A DNA stretch of 64,000 nt from Lycorma delicatula (lineage: Eukaryota > Arthropoda > Insecta > Hemiptera > Fulgoridae). The notes under the pieces are model-generated. The model made no database searches. It saw only the letters and a list, made by a program, of their open reading frames with translations, and was not told the origin of the DNA. Positions 1-9,772 of the stretch are shown here, in pieces. Location of the stretch: the NCBI RefSeq assembly GCF_047948215.1, contig NC_134455.1, forward strand, positions 157,896,575 to 157,960,574, read 5' to 3'. Each line of letters starts with the position of its first letter. Position 1 is the first letter of the stretch. Made by a program: the position numbers and the translations under genes.

Positions 1-359
1 GAATTTCAGGTTAGATTATATTAATTTATCATGTCGATGGGAATCATTGCATATACTGGTACATCTTCGTACGAAAACGTTTCTTAATTTCGGATAAATT
101 ATCCACAGCGATAGAACCATGCTTTTTTTTCTTAAAATAAAGTTAATCTACCTAAAACAGACGTATTCGACCTATCTAAACGAGTAAACCAGTAACAACA
201 ATGGGATCTTTTTTCGAAAGCAGACACATTTTCTTAACTGCAATTTTAATGGTAAAAAGTAGATCTTACTTATATTCACTGTTTTGGAGGCCAAAACAAG
301 GTGGTACCGTGCAAAATTTAACGAACGGGACACTATAGGTATTATAGCGCCATTTGAAG

Positions 360-860
360 TCGCATTAATAGGAATTTAGCATAATTTCTGTAGTCTGTAG
401 TAATCTCGATGTACTTATTTCTGCGATTTCGTTTTTTTGCTGGTGCCATTCAACCGTCCACTGCGTTTGTATGATCTTCAGTTATTGTATCTCCTAAATT
501 AATCAAGTGATTAATAGATTGATGAGTAAAATTGTATATAATCTTGTGTATTAGATAAAGTATCGTAACTACGCTAACAATCAGAAATTATGTTCATTGC
601 AGGTCTAACAACTCCTTTGTAATATTTAGTAACTTGTCTTTCGTTTCATCTGAAACCACATATACAAAAAATTTGTCTGTTTCTCTGCTAATTCCCACAA
701 ACAACCATTACTGAGGTTAACCGGTCCCACATTGTATCTTCTCCTTTAAAAAAAGAGATTCATCTATTTCCACGTTCAGACCATTCCCGCCTATTACTAC
801 TGGGTTGCGGAGTAACATATCCGTACACAATTCCCATTCAATATTTTTCCATTCCTTACA
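360..860 (-). pseudogene. Merlin-type (ISXO2/IS1595-like) DDE transposase remnant
   Basis: Read on the minus strand, interrupted frames give an ISXO2-like core. It contains VIGGNGLNVEIDESLF around 815-765, where the first catalytic Asp of ExDES lies. A QWLFVGISRE-like strand follows near 725-690. Near 500-440 is INHLINLGDTITEDHTNAV, which matches the family's VNHSx(n)HTNxIE region. ISXO2-like transposases in animals belong to the Merlin superfamily and cut and paste DNA. Several stops and frameshifts break the copy, so it is dead. I did not find terminal inverted repeats. Family assignment is good; exact ends are not resolved. Confidence 0.7.
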
Positions 861-1009
861 GAATTTGTGTTAAAATTTTCAACAGTATATAGATAAGAAT
901 AAATAAGGAATTTATTTACCTTCTGACCGCCGCAGATATCTGAATTAAATAATATTTATAAATTATCTGATTCAGTTTTTTCTTCTTGCTCTCTTAAGTA
1001 ATGAAGCAA

Positions 1010-1925
1010 GCACGAACCTTTCTCGACTGACCCTCGTTTTTCTTCTCCTTCATGTCACAAACAGCCATAAACAGTCAGTGCCTTTATCTTAACCTTTTTG
1101 TCAATTTTTTCTAGTTCGACTATTGTGAAGTGGTAAGTTGAAAATTTTGATTTATAATAAAATGCTAAAACCTCAGGTTTTGAAACAGGCGTAACATGAA
1201 AATCAAAGCAAAAAACTTTAAATGAATTGCGGATGCAACTCCTTTCATCCAACTTTTCTTTTTGGTTAAATTATTTTTCTTCCTGATGAGCATCATATTC
1301 TTGCCATAATTCAAAGTTTTCTTCTTCATTTAAATTGAGGTAAAAAGTACACATATCACACTGACCTATCTCCAGATTAAAAAAAAAATTAAGTTGAAAT
1401 CATTGTTCATCCTGGTTAACAATGTTAAATTACTGTAAGGTTTACCTTCTCTTTTACAATTTTCCTTGTTGTCCCTATGCAAACCAGCAATGGTTTTGTC
1501 ACCTTCCGCATCCTTAATTTCCTCTGGAACTGCATATTTTATATATTTACCGCAACAGTCATCTTCTAAGAATCCATCTTTCGTTTTTGCCAAAACTGTG
1601 CGTATTTACCTATTTGTAATACCCAAAATAGACATAAAGAAAGATTTGCATACACGCATCTTATTATTATTAGTTGATAAATAAAAAGGATCGTTAGGTT
1701 TACGATATGGATTTCCCTCATTATTTGTAAGGGAGTACCTATATTTTGGAGTAATTCTTGCCATTGACTGCAAAATATATCTTTTTTGTTGAACATCTGC
1801 CAGGCCAAAATCTTTGAAAAAATAAGCATACCTCATCTTCGTTAAATTTATTGTATATTTCAACCTACAACTTACTCGACGTGGTAAACCCATTTTTCGT
1901 TCTGGTATCATCTTTAATTTTTTTT
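1010..1925 (-). pseudogene. Decayed transposase-like gene of an arthropod repeat family (possibly DUF7869-type)
   Basis: Several overlapping minus-strand frames line up in order as one broken protein. First is a helix-rich part with MRYAYFFKDFGLADVQQKR and VCKSFFMSILGITNR (1606-1911). Next is a segment with LAKTKDGFLEDDCCGKY (1530-1610), then QCDMCTFYLNLNEEE and LWQEYDAHQEEK (1285-1365), then LAFYYKSKFSTYHFTIVEL (1085-1170). This order resembles a large family of uncharacterised arthropod proteins with an RNase H-like core, which I recall being labelled DUF7869; that label is from memory. Multiple frameshifts make this copy non-functional. It lies just upstream of the Merlin remnant on the same strand, but I see no evidence that they form one element. 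Confidence 0.5.
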
Positions 1926-3244
1926 TTCTTTTATACTCTGTCCCTAAATTTCAAAAGAATTTGAGTTCATTTGTTTTCCACTGTGTGAGAAAGGATTCTT
2001 TATTTATTTAACTTTTTCTGGTGTAACATTATTGTTTAGTGAAGTGGAAGGTTTTATTATTTCTGTCTGTCTTTTCCTTACTTCCTTTGATATTTCATGA
2101 AATTGACTCTGATGAATTACTTGAAAAAAGATCAAAATCATTAATGAAATATGAATCAGCATGATGCTGATTCATATTGTATCATCAACAGGCTCTATGA
2201 CAATGACGATGATGTTTCGGAATTTAAATTTAATACGCCTGTAGCTTGAGAACGTTCATTAAAAACCTTATACAGTAGAACTTTCTACAGTAATAGAACT
2301 TTCATTACATACATTTTTATCAGGGTTTCTGCAAAATACAAAAAAAATTGGTAAAGCATATAATTTTTTCTAATCGAAATCTGAACTAAAATATGGTGAT
2401 ATTTTTTCTCAATAAAATAAAAATTTCGATATAAAATTCATCATAAATATTACAGTACCTTATTTAAATTAATATAATACTTATGTCTACTTTCACGTGT
2501 ACTGGAGATTTCTTAGGTGTCAAATTTTGCAGTTCATCATAGTCATTGTGAAAAAGCTTAGAGTATGAGGTTCTTCAACACCTTTCTTGCCATCACACTT
2601 ATTCACCCTGCAATTTGAATCAAAAGTCAGATTCACTAATCGTTATACTTAATAAATAAACAGAAAAAATTATAACAAAAGCTTATTTTATTATGTGGAA
2701 AAGTATTAATAATTATAATAATAATAATAAAGCCTTTCTTATAAAAAAAAAATGTAACAACTTCATACTTTACAGAAATAATAAAATTTGTTACAGATAA
2801 AATACCAAATTCTAGGCATTCCCGTTGTTTTCAATCCATCATTAAACCATGAATTTTCACAACTCAAACAGTTTAAAAAAAATATATTAACTAAAAAAAA
2901 AATATTAGTGATTTTAAAGCAGCTAAGGGACATTTTAATTAATAAAACAAACATGAACTAAAATTAATGTTTATTTTTAGTAGATATATAACTTATTTTC
3001 AATTACAACTTAAGCCCAGTTAGGTGGCAGTAATTCACTCCGACTGAAGCTTACAGCTCACAATGCTAATTTAAATTCACCTTCACTCGAAAATTATTAG
3101 TTTTATTTCTAATAACGTGGCACTAAATTTGAAACACATGATGTAAACCGATAAAACTTACTCGCTAATAAAGTTACATTTTAATAAGTGTTACTTAAAA
3201 TTATGAAAAACAATAAAATGATATAAAAAATAAGAAGAACTAAA
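1926..3244. other. AT-rich stretch without a recognisable gene
   Basis: This stretch is AT-rich with homopolymer runs and short ATA repeats near 2705-2735. Short open frames have no recognisable motif or splice context. The only structured feature I see is the palindrome at 2148-2178. Confidence 0.6.
2148..2178. repeat. Perfect 15-bp palindrome with a 1-nt centre
   Basis: AATATGAATCAGCAT at 2148-2162 is followed by one G and then its exact reverse complement. It would form a tight hairpin or cruciform. No function is evident, and it may be the remnant of a foldback event. Confidence 0.8.
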
Positions 3245-3625
3245 AATAAGTTCGGGAGGAAGACTTGGGAGTTAAGCTTTAAAAGCTTAACTACTACTAC
3301 TACTTTATTAAGCTTTCTATGGAACCGTCACCTTTTGGTGGCATTGAAGCGGACGAGACTGGAGGATCACATTGTCCAATGCATCCCCGCTAAGGATTCA
3401 TACATGTCTGGGAGCTGCGCATGCTTTTTGGTGAATCCGATTCCTAGACTGGGGATAAGACTCAGTTTTTGGATGTGGGTTCAACTCTTACACACCCGGG
3501 GGGCGTTATGCTTCGGCTTTTCTGGGCTTGCATGGCTCCGAGGAGCGATACCAACATCTTAGCTCCTTCCGTTCGGTATGACGGCCCGAGACTGAGGTAG
3601 TTCCATCACTGCGCACGCTAAATGA
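3245..3625. other. GC-richer repeat-like block of unknown type
   Basis: Base composition jumps well above the AT-rich flanks. Neither strand holds a long open frame with recognisable domains; the longest is a 75-codon plus-strand frame with no motif. It starts after a (CTA)n run near 3292-3305. Composition and abrupt edges suggest an untranslated end of a LINE or LTR element, but no sequence in this window matches it, so the class is open. Confidence 0.4.
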
Positions 3626-3738
3626 AAAAGAAAAAACTAAAAATAAGTCAATATTGTATTCAATAATAAGAACTTCTTTGAAAACTACCAAGAGTAATTC
3701 TGAACAAATCGAAATAAACCATGATTGTATTTAATTTA

Positions 3739-3905
3739 ACTAAGTTGTAAGACCAACCACCACCAAAGAACACCGGTATCCACGATCTAGTATTCAAGTC
3801 CGTGTAAAATTAGCTGGCTTTACTAGGACTTGAACGCTGTAACTCTCGACTTCCAAATCAGCTGATTTGGGAAGACGTGTTAACCACTAGACCAACCCGG
3901 TGGGT
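3739..3905 (-). mobile_element. tRNA-derived SINE, head region (SINE family B)
   Basis: On the minus strand the block begins CCACCGGGTTGGTCTAGTGG, which contains an RNA polymerase III A box (TGGTCTAGTGGTTA). About 50 bases later comes a B box (GTTCAAGTCC). It then runs on through a non-tRNA body ending near GATACCGGTGTTC. This spacing is typical of a tRNA-derived SINE. The body end matches the start of the SINE 3' half at 31936-32110, so the two are probably head and tail of one family. The copy here lacks its 3' tail. Confidence 0.75.
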
Positions 3906-4250
3906 TCACATCATCAAACTACACCTACTAAACTTAACTATATTAAGTGTGTGCGGGCGCGCATTTTTGTCACAAGTGTAAATACTGAAATGATAATTAC
4001 TAAGTGAAATACTGAAATGTTTTTTGTTGGCTCAATTAATAATGAATCATAGTTTCACAGAAATTTTAATAATAAATAAATTTTTAATTTTCCTAGAATA
4101 TTGAAATTTATAAAAACAAATTTTTAAAAAAATTGTTTGAAATGTATGATAAAATTACTCTTTTCTGCATTATTATTATTATTTGTATTACTGTTGTTTT
4201 ATCTTAGATATAAAATAAAAACAGTAAATTTATTCCATGAACAGCATTCA

Positions 4251-5912
4251 AAAGGAACAGCAAAAGGAACTATCGGCAATTAAGAAATGCTATAAACAGG
4301 AAGTGCAAACTGGCGAAAGAAGAGTGGATTAAAGAAAAGTGTTCAGAAGTGGAAAGAGAAATGAACATTGGTAAAATAGACGGAGCATACAGGAAAGTTA
4401 AGGAAAATTTTGGGGTACATAAATTAAAATCTAATAATGTGTTAAACAAAGATGGTACACCTATATATAATACGAAAGGTAAAGTCGATAGATGGGTGGA
4501 ATATATTGAAGAGTTATACGGAGGAAATGAATTAGAAAATGGTTTTATAGAGGAAGAAGAGGAAGTTGAGGAGGATGAAATGGGAGAAACAATACTGAGA
4601 TCTGAATTTAAGAGAGCATTAAAAGATTTAAATGGCAGAAAGGCTCCTGGAATAGACGGAATACCTGTAGAATTACTGCGCAGTGCAGGGGAGGAGGCGA
4701 TTGATAGATTATACAAACTGGTGTGTAATATTTATGAAAAAGGGGAATTTCCGTCAGACTTCAAAAAAAGTGTTATAGTAATGATACCAAAGAAATCAGG
4801 GGCAGATAAATGTGAAGAATACAGAACAGTTAGTTTAACTAGTCATGCATCAAAAATCTTAACTAGAATTCTATACAGAAGAATTGAGAGGAGAGTGGAG
4901 GAAGTGTTAGGAGAAGACCAATTTGGTTTCAGGAAAAGTATAGGGACAAGGGAAGCAATTTTAGGCCTCAGATTAATAGTAGAAGGAAGATTAAAGAAAA
5001 ACAAACCGACATACTTGGCGTTTATAGACCTAGAAAAGGCATTCGATAACGTAGACTGGAATAAAATGTTCAGCATTTTAAAAAAATTAGGGTTCAAATA
5101 CAGAGATAGAAGAACAATTGCTAACATGTACAGGAACCAAACAGCAACAGTAGCAATTGAAGAACATAAGAAAGAAGCCATAATAAGAAAGGGAGTCCGA
5201 CAAGGATGTTCTCTATCTCCGTTACTTTTTAATCTTTACATGGAACTAGCAGTTAATGATGTTAAAGAACAATTTAGATTCGGAGTAACAGTACAAGGTG
5301 AAAAGATAAAGATGCTACGATTTGCTGATGATATAGTAATTCTAGCCGAGAATAAAAAGGATTTAGAAGAAACAATGAACGGCATAGATGAAGTCCTACG
5401 CAAGAACTATCGCATGAAAATAAACAAGAACAAAACAAAAGTAATGAAATTTTTTACATCAAAAATTAATTTAAATGTCAGGAAAAGATTTTTGAAAGTG
5501 TATGTTTGGAGTGTCGCTTTATATGGAAGTGAAACTTGGACAATCGGAGTATCTGAGAAGAAAAGGTTAGAAGCTTTTGAAATGTGGTGCTATAGGAGAA
5601 TGTTAAAAATCAGATGGGTGGATAAAGTGACAAATGAGGAGGTATTGCGGCAAATAGATGAAGAAAGAAGCATTTGGAAAAAATATAGTTAAAAGAAGAG
5701 ACAGACTTATAGGCCACATACTAAGGCACCCTGGAATAGTCGCTTTAATTTTGGAAGGACAGGTAGAAGGGAAAAATTGTGTAGGCAGGCCACGTTTGGA
5801 ATATGTAAAACAAATTGTTAGGGATGTAGAATGTAGAGGGTATACTGAAATGAAACGACTAGCACTAAATAGGGAATCTTGGAGAGCTGCATCAAACCAG
5901 TCAAATGACTGA
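4251..5912 (+). pseudogene. RTE-type LINE reverse transcriptase, truncated and frameshifted
   Basis: One frame is open to 5692, with the first in-frame ATG at 4349, and encodes finger and palm domains of a non-LTR reverse transcriptase. Motifs in order are GRKAPGIDGIP (about 4630), VIVMIPKKSG, EYRTVSLTSHASKILTRIL, DQFGFRKSIGTREAI, FIDLEKAFDNVDW (motif A Asp), GVRQGCSLSPLLFNLYME and the catalytic LRFADDIVILA (about 5320). After KVMKF near 5447 the usual segment of several dozen residues is missing, so ALYGSETWT follows too soon. This suggests an in-frame internal deletion. A frameshift near 5675 separates the tail, KRRDRLIGHILRHP to GRPRLEYVKQ, which continues to 5912. There is no endonuclease, so it cannot be autonomous. 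Clade placement as RTE-like is by motif style only. Confidence 0.85.
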
Positions 5913-5932
5913 AGACAAAAAAAAAAAAAAAA
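4251..5932 (+). mobile_element. 5'-truncated RTE-type LINE with 12-bp target-site duplication
   Basis: The insertion is bounded by the perfect direct repeat GAACAGCATTCA at 4239-4250 and 5933-5944. It ends with ACTGAAGAC followed by a poly-A run, the usual mark of target-primed reverse transcription. The 5' end is missing: no endonuclease domain is present and coding sequence is already open at the left edge. The reverse transcriptase it carries is described separately. Confidence 0.9.
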
Positions 5933-5944
5933 GAACAGCATTCA

Positions 5945-7060
5945 TTAAGTTGCATATCAAAAATAATTTTAGTACTTTAAATCATTACTTATCATGCAGG
6001 ATGTTTTTCATTGTCCATTTTTTTTTTTTTTTTGTTAGGAGTGAATAATTTTAAACACAATGAGTTATATTATTGCTGTCAAAACTCTTCCTACGTTTTT
6101 TTAATATTATGCAAACTATTATTTTTTTCCCTCAATATGATTTATGACCCCTCATTTGATACGTTTTACTGGCCGGCCTTTAAATTGTATTTTTTTTCTT
6201 TAATATTACCTCTTATAGTATTTTTCCTCTACCTTCCTAGCGGTCTCTGGTCTTAAAAAGATAAAAAAATCTGTTGTAATTGTATTATCATGATTTTAGT
6301 TATATAAATTAATTATCTATTCCATATGATTATTAGATAAGATATTTTATCGCAGTTTTCGATTTAACTTGATTTTTTTTCATTAGTATTTTTATTTTTT
6401 TTAATTATTGGACAAAAAAAAATTTGTTTTCATTACAAAATATTTTTATGTTATCTTTTTGTATGTTCTATGCCTTTTTATTCTTGTCTTTTAATTACTT
6501 AGGAACTAATATTTTTATATTTATAAAATCCTGTTTTATATGACTATAATTTTCCATCAGCCAGACAAAGAATAATCTGATCTGAAAAAACAAATGAGAA
6601 TACATTTTCTTACGAGAGGAAACTGATATAGAATTAATACGTTTTTGTAAAGACGATATGTTTTCTGGTTCTAATGCATAAATTAATTCAAAATAAATTA
6701 AAAATATTTTTAATTAATTTTATTTTTATATTTATCATTAACTTTTAGCCTGAAACATGTTATCTTCTATCAATTATATATCATTTTCATCTTGTTTTTA
6801 TTACCATATTCATTCCTTCAAGATATTTCTTTGATTGTTTGAGGTAGAAGAAACAATAACACAAAACGTTTTTGGGTTTATATCTTTTTAAATACTCGTA
6901 CACTAAAGTTTGTATACAATCTTCAACAATTTATTTCAACTTATAACGTTTAGATACGGGTAATCCTGTAACGTTAGTTTCAAATAGATAAACTTGTTTC
7001 GTGTGATTAAACTTTTGACCTAAGTTGAAATCTGGACTTAAGTCATTTTATCCATCCATC
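5945..7060. other. AT-rich stretch, no gene seen
   Basis: This stretch holds T-rich and A-rich runs and short open frames without motifs. The 81-codon plus-strand frame near 6011-6256 is dominated by Phe, Leu and Tyr, as expected for T-rich non-coding DNA. Confidence 0.6.
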
Positions 7061-7069
7061 TCCAACTAG

Positions 7070-8535
7070 GGCACCTTAAAAATGAGTGAACCACATCGTC
7101 ATCTTCCTACCAATACAGACACCTAGGGATCTCCCTCCTTCTCTTCACATGGAGATAGGCATTGAACAACCCATATCTTGTCAGCCACTGGGTCGTTCAA
7201 AGGTCTACCTCCCCGTGCCCCTGTTTAACCAGGTCCTGATGCACGGAATTAAGCGATGCGACCATCTGCCCGTGCGATCACCATCCCATCTCCCTTGCCA
7301 TTTTCTCATTAGCTCATCGCTAGTCACCTTCAAAGCTTCGCCCCGATACCGTGCCAGCCTCTCGTCTGCCATTAGATCTAATGGAGGCATTTCGGTGATG
7401 ACCAGCACTGCCGCAAGCGGCGTGGTTTGATAGGCTTGTGCGACCCGCAGCGCCAATCGCCGATCTAAACTGTGTACACTAGCTCTGTTACGCTTAACCC
7501 CGAGAGCCATGGGCTAAATTGGCTCCGCGTATAAAATTGCCGAAACCACAATAGAAGCAACAATTCTTCTCTTGGTGACCCAAGGGACCCCAACATTCCT
7601 CACCAGCCTCCCAACCGCGTCGGTCAACCTCTCTACTCTCATACATACTTCCAAAAGATGTGTAGTAAACCCCCTCGTCCTATTTATCCACACTCCCAGA
7701 TACTTACTTCGGCGAGGAGGTCACCTCAATACCCTCCTGCTTCACAGAGACTCCAGGGATCCATCTTTTCCCAGTCATCTGGATCATGATTGTTTGGTTA
7801 GGCGACACTGACAACTCTCTTAATTTTAGCCATTCAACAAGGTCCAACAAAACTTTGTCGGCCAGCCGTTTAACCTCCGTCACCGTCCTCGCAGCCACTA
7901 CCAGCTCGAGGTTATCCGCGTTAGTGACTATTTCAGCACCCACTGGGAGCCTCCTCTCTAGGAGGCCGTCGTAAGCAATACTCCACTAAAGGAAGGGATG
8001 GAGAGGCAGTCGTCATAACAATAAAAAGGGGGGTGCCCCAGGGGTGAATACTGGGCTTCCTTTAGTGGAGTATTGCTTACGACGGCCTCCTAGAGAGGAG
8101 GCTCCCAGTGGGTGCTGAAATACTCTCCATCCAATAGAGGACCTTAATAGAGGTCCAAATGATGCGCTTAAATGCATTCTTAATATCTAGCATAACGTCA
8201 ATAGGAGTTCTCCTGGTGTGTCTAGATCCGATTGCAGCCTCGTTCGGGATCTCCATAACCTTTCTAACTACATCAACTGTAGATTTCGCTTTTCTAAAGC
8301 CGTATTGGTTTTCCGAAGGGCCTCCTCGACTCACCAACTCCAATTCCAATCTTCTAACTAGTAATGTCTCAAACACTTTTCTACCAGTGTTAATGAGGGA
8401 GATGTGACAAAACCCACCCCCTCCTTTTCAGTCATCACCAAGCGGGCCTCTTTCCAGCTTTCCGGGATAGTCTCACTCAGGAGAGCCAAATTGTAAGACT
8501 CAAAAAACGCCAAAGATGACATCCCGACACCAGAT
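7070..8535 (-). pseudogene. R1-like LINE ORF2 remnant with internal fold-back
   Basis: Minus-strand fragments follow the order of an R1-clade reverse transcriptase. LAFFESYNLALLSETIPES appears around 8515-8455, then ENQYGFRKAKSTVDVVRKVM near 8310, then MLDIKNAFKRIIW (motif A region, 8180-8150). After a rearranged segment come GLLERRLPVGAEIVTNADN (7990-7920) and PLDLMADERLARYRGEALK near 7370. WQGRWDGDRTGRWSHRLIP (about 7300-7240) is typical of the C-terminal part of R1-like ORF2. The catalytic YADD position reads NADN and several frames are broken, so the copy is dead. The middle holds an inverted duplication (7929-8123). Confidence 0.75.
7929..8123. repeat. 67-bp perfect inverted repeat inside the R1-like LINE
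   Basis: 7929-7995 is the exact reverse complement of 8057-8123, with a 61-bp spacer. The spacer and right arm read as R1 reverse transcriptase on the plus strand (IKRGVPQG, then GLLERRLPVGAEI), while both flanks read on the minus strand. A middle piece of the LINE is therefore inverted and its edge duplicated. Confidence 0.9.
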
Positions 8536-9115
8536 ATTTACTTCCAAGCAAATGCGGACGAATTCCACGAATTCGTGTGGATTTTCTGAGCTTCATACTC
8601 GACAATTACGATGATTAATGATTCCATGAACATGAAATGTTGGTTCATCAGAAAATGAAATGGACTACAGTTAGTTTTTATCAGCAGAAAAAATCTTACT
8701 TGGTTTACAAATTGAACTCTTTGTGGCTTATATTTAGGTTTAATTTTACGGAATAGCTGCAGTCTACAAGCAAAACTTTTCAGTCGCTTGCGAACAACAT
8801 GATGGACAGAGCTTTTATAATATGAACTTCACGACCAACACTTTGAACTGAACGTTTAGACTTTGTTGGAAAAACAATCAAATTCTTTGTTTTTTCGACA
8901 CTTGTTTTAAGCCTACCTAGTGAGTGTCAAAAAGCTTTCGGTTTTCAAAATTTTTCACTCCACTTACGTATACTTTTGTGACTCGGAGAATTTTTACGAT
9001 AGACGCATATAATTCCTTTGTACAATAGTCACTCACTGATTTTGTTTATGGGAACCAGAACATTCACAGAAGTAGTTTAGCATAAAAAGGTAGATTAAAA
9101 TAGCGATAACTTACT
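8520..9115 (-). pseudogene. Mariner-like (Tc3/IS630 type) transposase remnant
   Basis: The minus strand gives FSDEPTFHVHGIINHRNCRV, then after one stop SSENPHEFVEF and VNIWC (about 8650-8525). This matches the second catalytic Asp region (SDExxFH...NRxNxRIWxxENPH) of Tc1/mariner superfamily transposases. A helix-turn-helix-like SPSHKSIRKWSEKF sits upstream near 8975-8935. Frames between are broken by stops. The R1-like copy begins immediately beyond 8530, so one of the two probably inserted into the other. Confidence 0.6.
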
Positions 9116-9587
9116 ACTTTTTACAGCCTACACTAAACAAATCCTACATTTGAAATTTATTTAATGTATTCATTTATTATTCTTTTTTAATGTTAAACAT
9201 TAACTAATAATATAATATTTCAAAATTCGAACTCCATGTAATGTAACTTTCATATGAAAGGAGTGATATTTATTTTTAAATATTGCTTTACTGATAGTCA
9301 TTTTTCTCGCTAAATTTTTGGTATTCTGGATGAAAGATTTTTAACAATTATCGGTCAGCAGAGGTCAAGTAATAATTGTTTATTAATAAACTTTATTATG
9401 CAAAGATTTTTATTAGAAAAAAGATGAATTTTTAATTACAGTATAATCTGAAGAAATAGATATTTTACAGTTACCACTCATTATATGTTTATTTTCATCT
9501 TTACAATTTATTACATCCTTATTACTTTTTCTATTGTGAAAAAAGATAAAAAATACGGAGAAGAAAATATTCTAATAAAATTCCGTT
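9116..9587. other. AT-rich stretch, no gene seen
   Basis: No motif, splice context or repeat similarity was recognised here. Confidence 0.5.
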
Positions 9588-9772
9588 CTCCTTGGCGAAG
9601 TGGTACCGTCTCAGTCTTTCATCCGAGGCCCGAGTTTGAATCCCGTTCAGTCATGTTATTTTTCATTCGCTACCAAATACCGCTTCTATATTTCCACGTA
9701 CAAGCTTTTCTGTAACCTTCTGTGGTGAATTACCTCATCTACCAAAAGAAGAAAAAATGTTACGATATTATA
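9588..9772 (+). mobile_element. tRNA-derived SINE (family A head, tail type 2), diverged
   Basis: A degenerate A box (TTGGCGAAGTGGTA) is followed by CTTTCATCCGAGG and a B box (GTTTGAATCC), in register with the better copies at 41298 and 58908. The 3' part contains CCACGTACAAGCTT, shared with the 41298 copy, and ends in an A-rich tail. Confidence 0.65.

Noticed and set aside
3739..3905. tRNA gene on minus
   Set aside because: It is tRNA-like only in the head and continues into a repeated body shared with 31936-32110, so it is a SINE.
4270..4716. 148-codon minus-strand frame
   Set aside because: It is antisense to the RTE-type reverse transcriptase and Ser/Leu/Pro-rich by complement of the real frame.
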